Under the pieces are notes generated by a model. That model ran no database searches. It was not told the origin of the DNA and was given only the letters and a program-made list of their open reading frames with translations. The translations under genes were made by a program, and so were the position numbers. From Candidatus Methylomirabilota bacterium (lineage in GTDB: Bacteria; Methylomirabilota; Methylomirabilia; Rokubacteriales; CSP1-6): a stretch of DNA of 47,049 nt. How positions within the stretch are numbered: position 1 is the first letter of the stretch; every line of letters starts with the position of its first letter. The stretch lies in NCBI GenBank assembly GCA_036001065.1, contig DASYUQ010000203.1:1-47049 (forward strand), in the 5' to 3' direction. Below, piece after piece: positions 1-8,634 of this stretch.

Positions 1-146
1 CCGGGATCATCCTCGGGCGGTGGCGGCGCCGGCCCCTGCTGCGGCTCTCTCACGAGCAGCTGGTCGCCTTCAGTCCTGACGAGAACGTGACGGTCACCCG
101 CACTCACGATTTCCGGTATCCATCTCACGTCGTATCGTTTCCCCAT
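1..146 (-). CDS. Hypothetical protein, N-terminal part, cut by window edge
   Basis: The reading frame starts at ATG 146-144 and stays open to the left edge, giving 48 residues. It begins MGKRYDVRWIPEI and becomes proline-rich near the cut (a PAPPPPEDD stretch). A purine-rich GGGAGGG lies about 10 nt before the ATG and supports this start. The gene lies downstream of two tRNA genes on the same strand. I do not recognise a family. The beginning is charged and not hydrophobic, so there is no sign of a signal peptide. Confidence 0.45.
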   Translation of the reverse strand, partial: MGKRYDVRWIPEIVSAGDRHVLVRTEGDQLLVREPQQGPAPPPPEDDP

Positions 147-299
147 TTGTCGGCCGCCCTCCCTTTTAGGCCCGCCTCACTTCCGCTGCACCAGCTGCTG
201 CACCAAACCTGTCCGCAAGTGGCCGTTTCGTGTCCTCATCACTCTGAGCGCTCGTTGACCGAACCGCGCGAGAAGTCGCGAAAATACGAGGGAGAAAGG

Positions 300-375
300 T
301 GGTGGCCCCAACGGGATTCGAACCCGTGTTTCAGCCTTGAGAGGGCCGTGTCCTAGGCCTCTAGACGATGGGGCC
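300..375 (-). tRNA. tRNA-Glu (anticodon CTC)
   Basis: The cloverleaf reads cleanly on the minus strand. The acceptor stem GGCCCCA pairs with TGGGGCC, the discriminator is A, and CCA is encoded at 302-300. The T arm carries GGTTCGAATCC. The anticodon loop is CTCTCAA, with CTC at positions 34-36 on a CGGCC/GGCTG stem. It follows tRNA-Gln on the same strand by 21 nt, so the two are probably co-transcribed. Confidence 0.95.
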
Positions 376-396
376 GCTGAGCTGGAGCGACTAAAA

Positions 397-470
397 TGGC
401 TGGGGGAGGAGGGCTCGAACCCCCATTACCAGGGCCAGAACCTGGCGTCCTACCATTAGACGATCCCCCA
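397..470 (-). tRNA. tRNA-Gln (anticodon CTG)
   Basis: The acceptor stem TGGGGGA pairs with TCCCCCA, the discriminator is G, and CCA is encoded at 399-397. The anticodon stem CCAGG/CCTGG holds the loop TTCTGGC, giving anticodon CTG. The T arm has GGTTCGAGCCC. A strong promoter lies immediately upstream. Confidence 0.95.
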
Positions 471-483
471 CCACCGAGTGGTC

Positions 484-512
484 ATTCTACGCGGGGCGTC
501 GGAGGGCGTCAA
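484..512 (-). promoter_or_regulatory. Promoter of the tRNA-Gln/tRNA-Glu unit
   Basis: On the minus strand TTGACG (512-507) and TAGAAT (489-484) are separated by exactly 17 nt. This is close to the housekeeping sigma consensus. Transcription would start near 477, a few nucleotides before the mature tRNA-Gln 5' end at 470. Confidence 0.75.
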
Positions 513-525
513 CCCCGCCAGAGAA

Positions 526-658
526 CCGATGACGCGATGACAAGCCAGTATTCATGCGGGTTGTCACCACATTCGGACGACAAGTTGTCACCACGTCTGA
601 AACGATGCCCAAAGCAACGACAACGCGCTCCCAGAGCGGCTTGTCATCGTGTCATCGG
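526..658. repeat. 133-bp inverted-repeat (MITE-like) element
   Basis: Arms 526-546 and 638-658 are 21-nt inverted copies with one mismatch. The interior holds two direct copies of TTGTCACCAC (561 and 584) and other TTGTCA/TGACAA motifs. Such repeated motifs look like transposase-binding ends of a non-autonomous element or a remnant of IS ends. It fills most of the gap between the HU gene 3' end and the tRNA promoter. No coding potential is seen. Confidence 0.5.
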
Positions 659-673
659 TCTGCGCGAGCCGTT

Positions 674-946
674 TCAGCGGACGGCGGACTTGAGCAAGCG
701 GCTGGGCTTGAAGCGCGGCGCCTTGGTCGCGGGGATGCGGATCACCTTGCCGGTGCGCGGGTTCCGGCCGTTCCGCTCGGCGCGGCGGGTGACCATGAAC
801 GTGCCGAAGCCGCCGAGGGTCACCTTCCGGCCCTTCCGGAGCGAGTCGAAGACGCAATCGACGAACGCGTTGAGGGCGCGTTCCGAGGACACCTTCGAGC
901 CGGCGGAGGCCTTCGCCATGGCGGTGACGAGATCGGCCTTGGTCAC
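674..946 (-). CDS. HU family DNA-binding protein
   Basis: A 90-residue histone-like protein that bends DNA and helps organise the nucleoid. The typical order is visible: an alpha-helical dimerisation part (TKADLVTAMAKA onward), GRKVTLGGFGTF near residues 39-50, and the DNA-binding beta arm with RNGRNPRTGK around 58-67. Length matches the HU/IHF family. I cannot tell HU from an IHF subunit with certainty. The start is GTG at 946, with no convincing Shine-Dalgarno. TAGAAG lies 6 nt before it and TTGACT 18 nt further up, so the mRNA is probably leaderless. Confidence 0.93.
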   Translation of the reverse strand: MTKADLVTAMAKASAGSKVSSERALNAFVDCVFDSLRKGRKVTLGGFGTFMVTRRAERNGRNPRTGKVIRIPATKAPRFKPSRLLKSAVR

Positions 947-952
947 AGGCCA

Positions 953-982
953 CTTCTACTCGACGCGAGTCGGCGAAGTCAA
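953..982 (-). promoter_or_regulatory. Promoter of the HU gene, leaderless type
   Basis: Minus-strand TTGACT (982-977) and TAGAAG (958-953) are 18 nt apart. The GTG start of the HU gene lies only 6 nt after the -10 box, which places the transcription start at or next to the start codon. Confidence 0.6.
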
Positions 983-1010
983 GTGAGCGACCGGTCCGAG
1001 CGTCGAGCGC

Positions 1011-4000
1011 TCACGCGAGGAGCTGCTCCACCCCGCGTAGCAGCGCCTCCGCGGTGAACGGCTTCGCGAGGACGGGCGCCTTCGTCTCCTCCAGGAACTT
1101 CCACGCGTCGGGATTCGCGGTGTCGCCCGTCACGAACAGGAAGCGGCCGGTCAGCTCGGGCCGCGCGACGGTGGCCGCGCGATAGAACTCCTCGCCGCTG
1201 CCGTCGGGCATGCGCATGTCCGACACGATGAGGTCGTAGCCCGTCGTGTGCACACGCTCCAGGGCCGGTCGGCCACCGTCCGAGACGTCCACCCGCCAGC
1301 CGGTCTGCGTCAGCAGCGTCGTGACCAGATCCACGATGTCGAGCTCGTCCTCGACCACGAGGGCGTGGCGGCCGGCGCCGATCGAGCGGGGCGCGGCGGC
1401 GCCGGGAGCGGCCGGCTCTGCCGCCGCGCGGCGGCGGCCGACGGCCGGGAGCTCGACGGTGAAGACGGTATGGCCGGGGCGGCTCTCGGCGACGAGGCGA
1501 CCGCCGTGCTGCTCCACGATGCCGTAGGACACGCTGAGGCCGAGCCCGGTGCCCTTGCCCACCGGCTTGGTGGTGAAGAACGGATCGAAGATCCGCGGCA
1601 GCACCTCGGGCGGGATGCCGGGGCCGTTGTCGCCCACCTCCACCACCGTCCGCTCGGCGCCGCCGTCGGCGCGGGCGCGCGTGCGGACCCAGATCCGACC
1701 ACCCGCCTGGCTCCCGAGAATGGCCTGCTCGGCGTTCAGGACGAGGTTCAGGAAGACCTGCTGGAGCTGATGGGCATCTCCCGACGCGTAGAGCGGCTGC
1801 ACCTCGTGCTCGACGTCGAGGCCGATGCTCGACAGGCGAAGCTGGGCCGTGCGCAGGTCCAGGATCTGCCCCACGATGTGCGTCACGTCCACCGGACCGC
1901 GCGTGGGCTCGCGCTGGCGCGAGAAGAGGAGGAGCCCCTGGACGATCTTCGCCATCCGATCGCCCTGGGAGACGATCAGCTCGACCGGGCGGCGGATGTC
2001 GGGCGGCAGGTCCTTGGTGAGCATGAGCTGGCCGTGCCCGATCACGACCGAGAGCGGGTTGTTCAGCTCGTGGGCGACGCCGGACACGAGCTGGCCCACC
2101 GCCGAGAGCTTGGCCACCTGGACGAGCTGCGCCTGCGTCTCCTGAAGCTCCCGGAGATGGGCCTCGAGCCGCTCGTAGAGCCGGCTGTGCTCGATGGCGA
2201 GCGCGGCCGGCGCGGCGAGGATCGTAAGCTGCTCGAGGTCGGCCTCGGTGTAGCGCCGGGCGGGGTCGTGCACCCCGACCGACAGCGCTCCGATCACCTC
2301 GTCGCGGATCAGGAGCGGACAGGCGATCACCGCGTGAACGGGCCGCTCGCCCTGGCGCTCGATCACGTAGGCGAGGCGCTCGGGCCATGCCTGATAGTCG
2401 TTGACGAGCACGGTCTCCCGGCGGCTGGCCGCCAGCCCGAGCCCGCCCGACCCGAGCGGGATCTCGACACCGGCCTCGCCCTCGAAGAGGCGGTAGCCGG
2501 CGCGAATGACGAGGGTGTCGCCGCTCTCGGACATGAGGGCGACGGTGGCGCGGTCGGAGTCGAGCAGCTCGGCGGCCTTGCGGGCGATGAGGCTGAGCCG
2601 GTCCTCGAGGCTGAAGGATCCGAGGATCTGCTCCACCACCTCGCGCACGGAGTCGACCTGCCGGAGTCGCTGGCGCGTCTGCTCGTAGAGCCGGGCGTTG
2701 TCGAGGGCGAGCGCGGCCTGGTCGGCGAACGCCTCCGCGAGGGCCACCTCCTCGTCGGTGAAGGCGCGCCCGAGGAGGGCGCCGAGGGTGAGGGCGCCGA
2801 TGATCTCGTCGCCCACACGGAGGGGCACGCCGACGACGGAGCGGGCGCCGGACTGCACGAGGACCTGGCGCAGGTCGTCGGTCAGTAGCAGGGCGGGATC
2901 GGTGAGCGCGTCCGTGTACCGCACGGTGCGGCCCTCGACGACAGCCCGGCCCGCGGCGCCGAAGCCGGGAGGAAGCGCGGCACCGAGATGCTCGGCGGTG
3001 GACCCGGCGCCGGCCACGGCACGGAGCGAGCCGTCGGGCAGCTTCAGGCGGAGGCGGGCGAAGCTCGCGCGGAACATGGGCAGCACGCTGTCGACGATCC
3101 GCCGGCCCACCTCCGCCACGTCGAGGCTTCCCGTGAGCATCCTCGCCAGGCGCGCCAGCTCTTCCGCCTCGCGGCGGCGCCGGGTCGATTCCACGTAGAG
3201 CCGCGCGTTCTCCAGGACCAGGGCCGCCTCGTCGGCGAACGCCTGGGCCAGCCGGACGTCGGCCTCGTCGAAGAGGCGGCCGCGCGCGTCGCCGAGGGAC
3301 AGCGCGCCGATCATGCGGCCCCGGACCATGAGCGGCACCGCCAGCTCCGCCTGGATCCCTTCCTGGTAAAGCCGGGCGCGCATCTCGGGCGAGACGCGCG
3401 CGTCGATACGGAGATCGGCGCTGGCCACCGGACGCTCGTCGCGCACGGCGAGGCCGGCGAGCGCGGTGCCCCGCGGGAAGGGCGGACCGCTGGGCGCCAT
3501 CTGCCCGAACGCGCCGAAGGAGACCCAGGCCTCCAGCTCCCCCGCCTCTCCGAGCCGGAACAGGATGGCCGAGCGGACCGCGAAGAGGGCCTGCAGGCTC
3601 TCGACGATCTGGCGCGCGACCACGTCGGGGTCGAGGCTCTGGGCGAGGGCGCGGCCGACGCGGGCCAGCTCCTCCGCCTCGCGCCGCCGCTGCTCGACGA
3701 TCGCGAAGAGGCGCGCGTCCTCGAGGGCCACCGCCGCCTGGTCGCCGAAGGCCTCGAGCAGGCTCGCCTCGGCGCCCGAGAAGTCGCGCACGGTCTCGTC
3801 GGCGACCGACAGCACCCCGATGATGTGTCCCTTCACGCGCAAGGGCACGGCGAGCACCGCCCGGTTGCCGGCGGCGACGATGCGCCGGCGCATGTCGTCG
3901 GGGAGGTCCAGGCCCGGCTCGCTCAGCACGTCGCGGCACCACGCGGGGGCGCCGGAGGCGGCGGCGCGCGCCATGATGCCGACCCCGCGCGGAAAGAGAT

Positions 4001-6290
4001 GATCGACCTCGAAATGGTGCTGGGCCCGGCCGCCCCAGGCGACGGCCCGCATCGAGCCGCTGGGCTCCAGGAGGTAGAGCGCCGACGAGACGGCGCGGAA
4101 CAAGGGGAGGACGCTGTCGACCACGCGCCGGCCCACCTCGCTCAGGTCCAGGCTCTCGGCGAGCATGCGCGCCACCCGCGTCAGCTCCTCCGCCTCGCGG
4201 CGCCGCGCCGTCACCTCGGCGAACAGCCGGGCGTTTCCGAGCGCGAGCGCGGCCTGGTCGGCGAAAGTCTGGGCCAGGCGAACCTCGTCCGACGTGAACG
4301 TGTGGCCCTCCCGATGTCCCACCGCCAGCACCCCGATCACGGCGTCCTTGACGACCAGCGGCACGGCGAGGGCGGCCCGGAACGACGCTCGCCCGACGCG
4401 AGCGCGCGCCTCTGGGGTGAAGACGACGCGGTCGTCGGTGAGGAGGTTCGGCGTGGTCAGCAGGCGCCGCTCGCGCACGGCGAGCCCGACGAGGCCGTGC
4501 TCGGACGGGAACGACAGGGGCCGGTCGGCGTGAGCGCCGACGTCGCCGGACAGCGCCAGCGCGGCCAGATCGCCGGTGTCGGGATCGACGCGATACAGTC
4601 CCGAGGCGCACGCGCCGAGCAGGGCGAGGATGTTGTCGGCGATCCGGGGCGCCACCAGGTCCGCATCGAGCGCCTGGGCCAGGACGCGGCCCATCTCCGC
4701 CACCGCTTCCGCCGCCGCGCTGCGCGCGCGAGCCTCGGCGAAGAGGCGCGCATTGCGGACGGCTACCGCGGCCTGGGAGGCGAACGTCAGGAGCAGCGCG
4801 AGGTCGTCGGCACCGAACGTCCGGCCCCGCTCGAGGTTGAGCGAGAGCACGCCCACCAGCTCGTCACCCGCCACCACCGGGACGCCGGCCAGCGCGCGCA
4901 GGTCGTGGCGGATGGCCCAGTCGGGCACGAGGACGCGCGCATCACTGGCGACGTCGGGCACGAACAGCGGCTCCCGGTGGCTCGCGATCCATCCGGCCCC
5001 GCCCTGCTCGAAGCCCACCATCATCGGCAGCTCGAAGTCGACCACCGAGGGATCGATCGTCCAGGCCCGTCGCACCAGCCGGCGCTCGGCCACCTCCGCT
5101 CCCCAGAAGACCACCACCTGGGCGCCGGTGAGCCGCACGAGGGCGTCCGTGATCTGCTGGAGCAAGCGCTCGAGATCGAGCTGCTGCGAGAGCGACAGGT
5201 TGATCTCGGCCAGCGCCTCCAGGCGCCGCTGCCGCGCCTCGAGCGCGCCCTCGGTGGCCTCGCGCTCGTCGATCGCCCGGTTGAACTGGTCGGCGAGCTC
5301 GGCCAGCTCGTCACTGCCGCGCACGGCGACCGGCGTGGGCTGCCCCGCGGCAAGCCGACGGGCGGCGCCGGTGAGGGAGTGCACCGCCCGCGTCATCTGA
5401 AGCCCGATCAGCCACGCGACGAGGAGCGCGAGGAGGGTGACGGCGGCGAGACCCGAGAGGTTCGTGTAGAGACGGCCCTCGACCGGGTCGGCGGCCATCG
5501 CGGCCGGAATCGTGGCGAGCACCACCCAGGGCGTCCGGGACAGGCCGGAGATGCCGACGAGGTAGGCGGCGCCGGCGGGAGACGTCCACTCGGCGGCGCC
5601 TCCCCGCGGGCGCGCGAGACGCGCGGCGTCCGCGCCGGCGACGAGGCTCGTCCCGCCGGCGACGGTCGCCGCCGCCGAGCGGGCGACGAGCGCGCCGTCG
5701 GGGGCCACGACGGTGACGCCGGCGGCGCCGAGCGGGAACACGTCGAGGAAGGTCGAGAGGGCGGCCGAGTCGAGCTCCACCACCGCGACGCCGCGCGGGG
5801 CCCGCGTGGCGTCCTGCACGGCGAGGGCGATGGGCACCACGGACCGGCCATCGATCGGGCTCGGCTGCGGGCCGCCGACGACCGGCTCGCCGCTGCGGAG
5901 AGCCTCGTGAAGCAGCGCCCAGCGCGGGAGGGGCGGGCGCGACCGTCCGCCGATGCTGCTCGCGAGCACCGTCCCGTCGGTGGAGAGCGCGAGGAAGGCG
6001 CGGACGAAGGGATGCGTGGCCTGGACCCGCCGGGCCAGCGCGGCCAGCCGGTCGGTCTCGATGCGCTCGACGTCGCGGAGGGCGGCCAGCGTCTCGAGGT
6101 TCTCGATCTGGCCGGTGACGACCTCGTCGAGCTGCCGCGCCACGCCTTGCGCGGTCAGGAGCAGCCGCTCCTGGGCCCGTTCGCGCGCCTCGCGCTGCTC
6201 GTGCCAGAACTTGACGAGGGCGCCCGCTACCAGCGGCAGCAGCACCGCCAGCACGAGGGTTACGAGCTTCGCTCGGATGCTCCAGCGCAT
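1011..6290 (-). CDS. Hybrid sensor histidine kinase with six GAF domains
   Basis: A 1759-residue membrane-bound hybrid kinase. Visible order: transmembrane segment (about 9-27); extracytoplasmic sensor region (28-275); second transmembrane segment (277-299); HAMP; six GAF domains ending near residues 514, 690, 861, 1030, 1200 and 1371, each closing with an (N/D/E)ARL(F/Y)-like helix; HisKA with the phospho-accepting His in GVAHELNNPL (about 1407); HATPase with DNGPGIP and GTGLGLS; and a C-terminal receiver with phosphorylatable Asp in VSDMRMP (about 1691) and the Lys of AKPF. GAFs 3-5 share near-identical RRREAEELAR linkers, suggesting tandem duplication. The start is ATG 6290, directly before the first membrane helix. 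The frame is open further upstream, but that part is not protein-like. Signal and output partner are unknown. Confidence 0.93.
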   Translation of the reverse strand: MRWSIRAKLVTLVLAVLLPLVAGALVKFWHEQREARERAQERLLLTAQGVARQLDEVVTGQIENLETLAALRDVERIETDRLAALARRVQATHPFVRAFLALSTDGTVLASSIGGRSRPPLPRWALLHEALRSGEPVVGGPQPSPIDGRSVVPIALAVQDATRAPRGVAVVELDSAALSTFLDVFPLGAAGVTVVAPDGALVARSAAATVAGGTSLVAGADAARLARPRGGAAEWTSPAGAAYLVGISGLSRTPWVVLATIPAAMAADPVEGRLYTNLSGLAAVTLLALLVAWLIGLQMTRAVHSLTGAARRLAAGQPTPVAVRGSDELAELADQFNRAIDEREATEGALEARQRRLEALAEINLSLSQQLDLERLLQQITDALVRLTGAQVVVFWGAEVAERRLVRRAWTIDPSVVDFELPMMVGFEQGGAGWIASHREPLFVPDVASDARVLVPDWAIRHDLRALAGVPVVAGDELVGVLSLNLERGRTFGADDLALLLTFASQAAVAVRNARLFAEARARSAAAEAVAEMGRVLAQALDADLVAPRIADNILALLGACASGLYRVDPDTGDLAALALSGDVGAHADRPLSFPSEHGLVGLAVRERRLLTTPNLLTDDRVVFTPEARARVGRASFRAALAVPLVVKDAVIGVLAVGHREGHTFTSDEVRLAQTFADQAALALGNARLFAEVTARRREAEELTRVARMLAESLDLSEVGRRVVDSVLPLFRAVSSALYLLEPSGSMRAVAWGGRAQHHFEVDHLFPRGVGIMARAAASGAPAWCRDVLSEPGLDLPDDMRRRIVAAGNRAVLAVPLRVKGHIIGVLSVADETVRDFSGAEASLLEAFGDQAAVALEDARLFAIVEQRRREAEELARVGRALAQSLDPDVVARQIVESLQALFAVRSAILFRLGEAGELEAWVSFGAFGQMAPSGPPFPRGTALAGLAVRDERPVASADLRIDARVSPEMRARLYQEGIQAELAVPLMVRGRMIGALSLGDARGRLFDEADVRLAQAFADEAALVLENARLYVESTRRRREAEELARLARMLTGSLDVAEVGRRIVDSVLPMFRASFARLRLKLPDGSLRAVAGAGSTAEHLGAALPPGFGAAGRAVVEGRTVRYTDALTDPALLLTDDLRQVLVQSGARSVVGVPLRVGDEIIGALTLGALLGRAFTDEEVALAEAFADQAALALDNARLYEQTRQRLRQVDSVREVVEQILGSFSLEDRLSLIARKAAELLDSDRATVALMSESGDTLVIRAGYRLFEGEAGVEIPLGSGGLGLAASRRETVLVNDYQAWPERLAYVIERQGERPVHAVIACPLLIRDEVIGALSVGVHDPARRYTEADLEQLTILAAPAALAIEHSRLYERLEAHLRELQETQAQLVQVAKLSAVGQLVSGVAHELNNPLSVVIGHGQLMLTKDLPPDIRRPVELIVSQGDRMAKIVQGLLLFSRQREPTRGPVDVTHIVGQILDLRTAQLRLSSIGLDVEHEVQPLYASGDAHQLQQVFLNLVLNAEQAILGSQAGGRIWVRTRARADGGAERTVVEVGDNGPGIPPEVLPRIFDPFFTTKPVGKGTGLGLSVSYGIVEQHGGRLVAESRPGHTVFTVELPAVGRRRAAAEPAAPGAAAPRSIGAGRHALVVEDELDIVDLVTTLLTQTGWRVDVSDGGRPALERVHTTGYDLIVSDMRMPDGSGEEFYRAATVARPELTGRFLFVTGDTANPDAWKFLEETKAPVLAKPFTAEALLRGVEQLLA

Positions 6291-6350
6291 ACGCGGGGGC
6301 CGCGCGCTCAGTATAGCGTGGCGGCGCTGGCGCGCGCGCTTGGACCGAGC

Positions 6351-6383
6351 CCCCTCTCCCCCGAGAACCCCGGGGGAGAGGGG
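6351..6383. terminator. GC-rich hairpin downstream of the NIPSNAP gene
   Basis: A perfect 12-bp stem (CCCCTCTCCCCC at 6351-6362 with its complement at 6372-6383) encloses a 9-nt loop. It starts 11 nt past the NIPSNAP stop and lies before the histidine kinase start. There is no T-run, so it may be a weak or Rho-assisted terminator or a REP-type palindrome. Confidence 0.45.
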
Positions 6384-6394
6384 AGGTTGGGAGG

Positions 6395-7030
6395 CTACCG
6401 CATCTTCGAGAACGACGCCGGGTTCAGGATCACCGAGCGCATCTCGGCCAGCAGCGGCGAGGCCTTGGCCACGAAGCCAGCCCACTGGGGGTCCTGGAGC
6501 GCCTGGCTTCGGACGTCTCGACGGTGGTTCAGGTCGCGATAGGCCCACATGTGCACGACCTCGTTGAGCTGGGAGACTTCCGTCTGCCAGACGCCGACCG
6601 GCTTCGAGTACTTCTGGCGGACGGGCTGGATCTCCTTGAAGAGCCCGAGCCACTCGGCGAGCTTGCCCACCTGGGCGCGATACGTGCGGAGCTCGTAGAT
6701 GAGCCCCGTCTCGACGGGCGGCTCGAACGGCAGGACGGTGGAGAGAATCTTGTTCTCCTGGGCGAGGAGGAACCCCCGCGTCTGCGGGATGTACTCCTTC
6801 GTCCACGCCTCGTTCTTCGACAGCTCCTGGCGCAGCCGCTCGCGCTCGTTCAGATCGGCGTAGCTCCAGAGGTGCACGAGCTGGTTGAGGGTGCCGGTCT
6901 CGGTGGTCCAGAAGCCTTCCTGCTTTCCGTAGTTGTCGCCGCGGATCTTGCGGCCAACCTCGCCGGAGAGCTTGAGGTAGTCCCCCTGGGTGCCCGGTCG
7001 CAGCGTGTACGTGCGCAGCTCGAAGATCAT
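6395..7030 (-). CDS. NIPSNAP family protein, two tandem domains
   Basis: A 211-residue soluble protein with two copies of the NIPSNAP ferredoxin-like fold. Repeat 1 begins IFELRTYTLRPG and repeat 2 begins IYELRTYRAQVGK near residue 113. Each contains a (V/H)HLWSY or VHMWAY core followed by DLN(E/H)R. The biochemical role of bacterial NIPSNAPs is poorly defined, and they often sit near catabolic genes. The start is ATG 7030, because AAAGGAG stands 6 nt upstream and homology begins at once. The open frame continues upstream to 7105 without support. The gene is divergent from ubiD, with a direct repeat and promoter between them. Confidence 0.9.
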   Translation of the reverse strand: MIFELRTYTLRPGTQGDYLKLSGEVGRKIRGDNYGKQEGFWTTETGTLNQLVHLWSYADLNERERLRQELSKNEAWTKEYIPQTRGFLLAQENKILSTVLPFEPPVETGLIYELRTYRAQVGKLAEWLGLFKEIQPVRQKYSKPVGVWQTEVSQLNEVVHMWAYRDLNHRRDVRSQALQDPQWAGFVAKASPLLAEMRSVILNPASFSKMR

Positions 7031-7111
7031 TGCCGCTCCTTTCGCGGGGGTATCTCGATGGGCGGCCCCAATACTGCGCCGGGCGCTGCGGGCCGTCAAG
7101 GTCACCGGCGG

Positions 7112-7165
7112 TGTCGGAACGCAAGACCTGACCCCGCGCGATGTTGGAATGCAAGACCTGACCCC
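7112..7165 (+). repeat. Two 24-bp direct repeats upstream of ubiD
   Basis: Copies 7112-7135 and 7142-7165 begin exactly 30 bp apart and differ at two positions, both C/T. They share the core GCAAGACCTGACCCC. The second copy contains the putative -35 box of ubiD. Confidence 0.8.
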
Positions 7166-7172
7166 ATATACT
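7144..7172 (+). promoter_or_regulatory. Promoter of the ubiD-ubiA-ubiE unit
   Basis: TTGGAA (7144-7149) and TATACT (7167-7172) are separated by 17 nt. The ATG at 7180 follows the -10 box by 7 nt and no Shine-Dalgarno is visible, so the transcript is probably leaderless. The -35 box lies inside the second 24-bp repeat. Confidence 0.6.
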
Positions 7173-7179
7173 CCTCGCG

Positions 7180-8634
7180 ATGGCTTTTGCCGACTTGCGC
7201 GAGTTCGTTGGGCACCTGGAGAAGGCGGGGCAGCTCCGGCGCGTCACCGCGCCCGTCTCCCGTGATCTCGAGATCACCGAGATCACCGACCGCGTGTCCC
7301 AGGGGCCGGCGGCGGCCAACGTCGCCCTCCTCTTCGAGAACGTGCAGGGCTTCTCGACGCCGGTGCTGATCAACGCGTTCGGATCCGCCCAGCGGATGGC
7401 GGCCGCCCTCGGCGTGGAGCAGCTCGACGACCTCGGGGCCCGCGTGGCCAAGCTCCTGGACCTCCGCATGCCCGGCACCTTCTTCGAGAAGCTGCGGAAG
7501 CTCGGGGACCTCTTCGATCTCGCCAAGGCCGGCCCCAAGCGCGTGAGCTCGGCGCCGTGCCAGGAGGTGGTGGACACGGCGAATCCGTCGCTGGCCCAGC
7601 TCCCGATCCTCACGTGCTGGCCGGGCGACGCCGGCCGCTACATCACGCTGCCGCTGGTGTTCACGCGGGACCCGGTGACCGGGGCCCGCAACGTCGGCAT
7701 GTATCGCCTCCAGGTCTTCGACGACCGCACCCTCGGCATGCACTGGCAGATGCACAAGGGCTCGGCCGAGCACGAGCGCGTGGCCGTCGAGACCGGGCGG
7801 CCGCTGATGGAGGTGGCGATCGCGCTGGGCGGCGACCCGGTCGCGATCTACTCGGGCTCGGCGCCGCTGCCGCCCGGCGTGGACGAGATGGTCTTCTCGG
7901 GCTGGCTCCGCGGCGCGGGGGTGCCGATGGTGCGAGCGAAGACGGTGGACGTGGACGTGCCGGCCGGCGCCGAGTACGTCCTCGAGGGCTACGTCGACCC
8001 CACCGAGCGCCGCGTGGAGGGCCCCTTCGGCGATCACACCGGCTACTACTCGCTGGCGCGCGAGTACCCGGTCTTCCACCTCACCGCCGTCACGCGACGC
8101 GGGCGTCCCCTCTATCCGACGACGATCGTCGGCCGCCCGCCGCAGGAGGACTACTGGCTGGGCAAGGCCACCGAGCGGCTGTTCCTGCCGATCATCAAGA
8201 TGATGCTGCCCGAGGTCGTCGATCTGAACATGCCGGCCGAGGGCGTCTTCCACAATCTGGTGATCGTGTCGATCAAGAAGCGCTACCCGGGCCACGCCCG
8301 CAAAGTGATGATGGCGCTGTGGGGAATGGGACTCATGGCCCTGGCCAAGACGATCGTCGTCGTCAGCGACCACGTGAACGTCCACGATCTGTCCGAGGTC
8401 GCCTGGCGCGCCACCGGCAACATCGACCCCAAGCGCGACCTGATGATCCTGGAGGGTCCGATGGACGACCTCGATCACGCGGCGCTGCGCCACCGCTACG
8501 GCGGCAAGCTGGGGGTCGACGCCACCGACAAGGGGGCGCTCGACGACATCGTCCAGCCGTGGCCGGACGAGATCGTGATGAGCGAGGAGATCCGAGAGCG
8601 GGTGACGCGCCGCTGGAAGGACTACGGGTTCTGA
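7180..8634 (+). CDS. UbiD family decarboxylase (menaquinone-type)
   Basis: A 484-residue prenylated-FMN-dependent decarboxylase of the UbiD family. Family hallmarks include GRYITLPLVFTRDP and ARNVGMYRLQ in the first half, and EGPFGDHTGYYS near residue 280 around the active site. Length is usual for UbiD (about 480-500). With a UbiA prenyltransferase overlapping its end and a UbiE methyltransferase next, the likely role is decarboxylation of the prenylated aromatic intermediate in menaquinone synthesis, possibly MqnL of the futalosine route. No flavin prenyltransferase (UbiX) lies in the window. An aromatic acid decarboxylase of catabolism is an alternative that context makes less likely. Confidence 0.9.
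   Translation: MAFADLREFVGHLEKAGQLRRVTAPVSRDLEITEITDRVSQGPAAANVALLFENVQGFSTPVLINAFGSAQRMAAALGVEQLDDLGARVAKLLDLRMPGTFFEKLRKLGDLFDLAKAGPKRVSSAPCQEVVDTANPSLAQLPILTCWPGDAGRYITLPLVFTRDPVTGARNVGMYRLQVFDDRTLGMHWQMHKGSAEHERVAVETGRPLMEVAIALGGDPVAIYSGSAPLPPGVDEMVFSGWLRGAGVPMVRAKTVDVDVPAGAEYVLEGYVDPTERRVEGPFGDHTGYYSLAREYPVFHLTAVTRRGRPLYPTTIVGRPPQEDYWLGKATERLFLPIIKMMLPEVVDLNMPAEGVFHNLVIVSIKKRYPGHARKVMMALWGMGLMALAKTIVVVSDHVNVHDLSEVAWRATGNIDPKRDLMILEGPMDDLDHAALRHRYGGKLGVDATDKGALDDIVQPWPDEIVMSEEIRERVTRRWKDYGF

Noticed and set aside
87-356. An 89-codon ORF on the plus strand
   Set aside because: It is antisense to the partial minus-strand gene and runs into tRNA-Glu. No ribosome-binding site or family resemblance.
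2988-6542. A 1184-codon open frame on the plus strand
   Set aside because: It is the antisense shadow of the six-GAF kinase, without recognisable domains.
6291-7613. N-terminal extension of the six-GAF kinase frame
   Set aside because: The frame stays open upstream, but it runs through the NIPSNAP gene in another frame and into ubiD antisense. The kinase naturally starts at ATG 6290 before its membrane helix.
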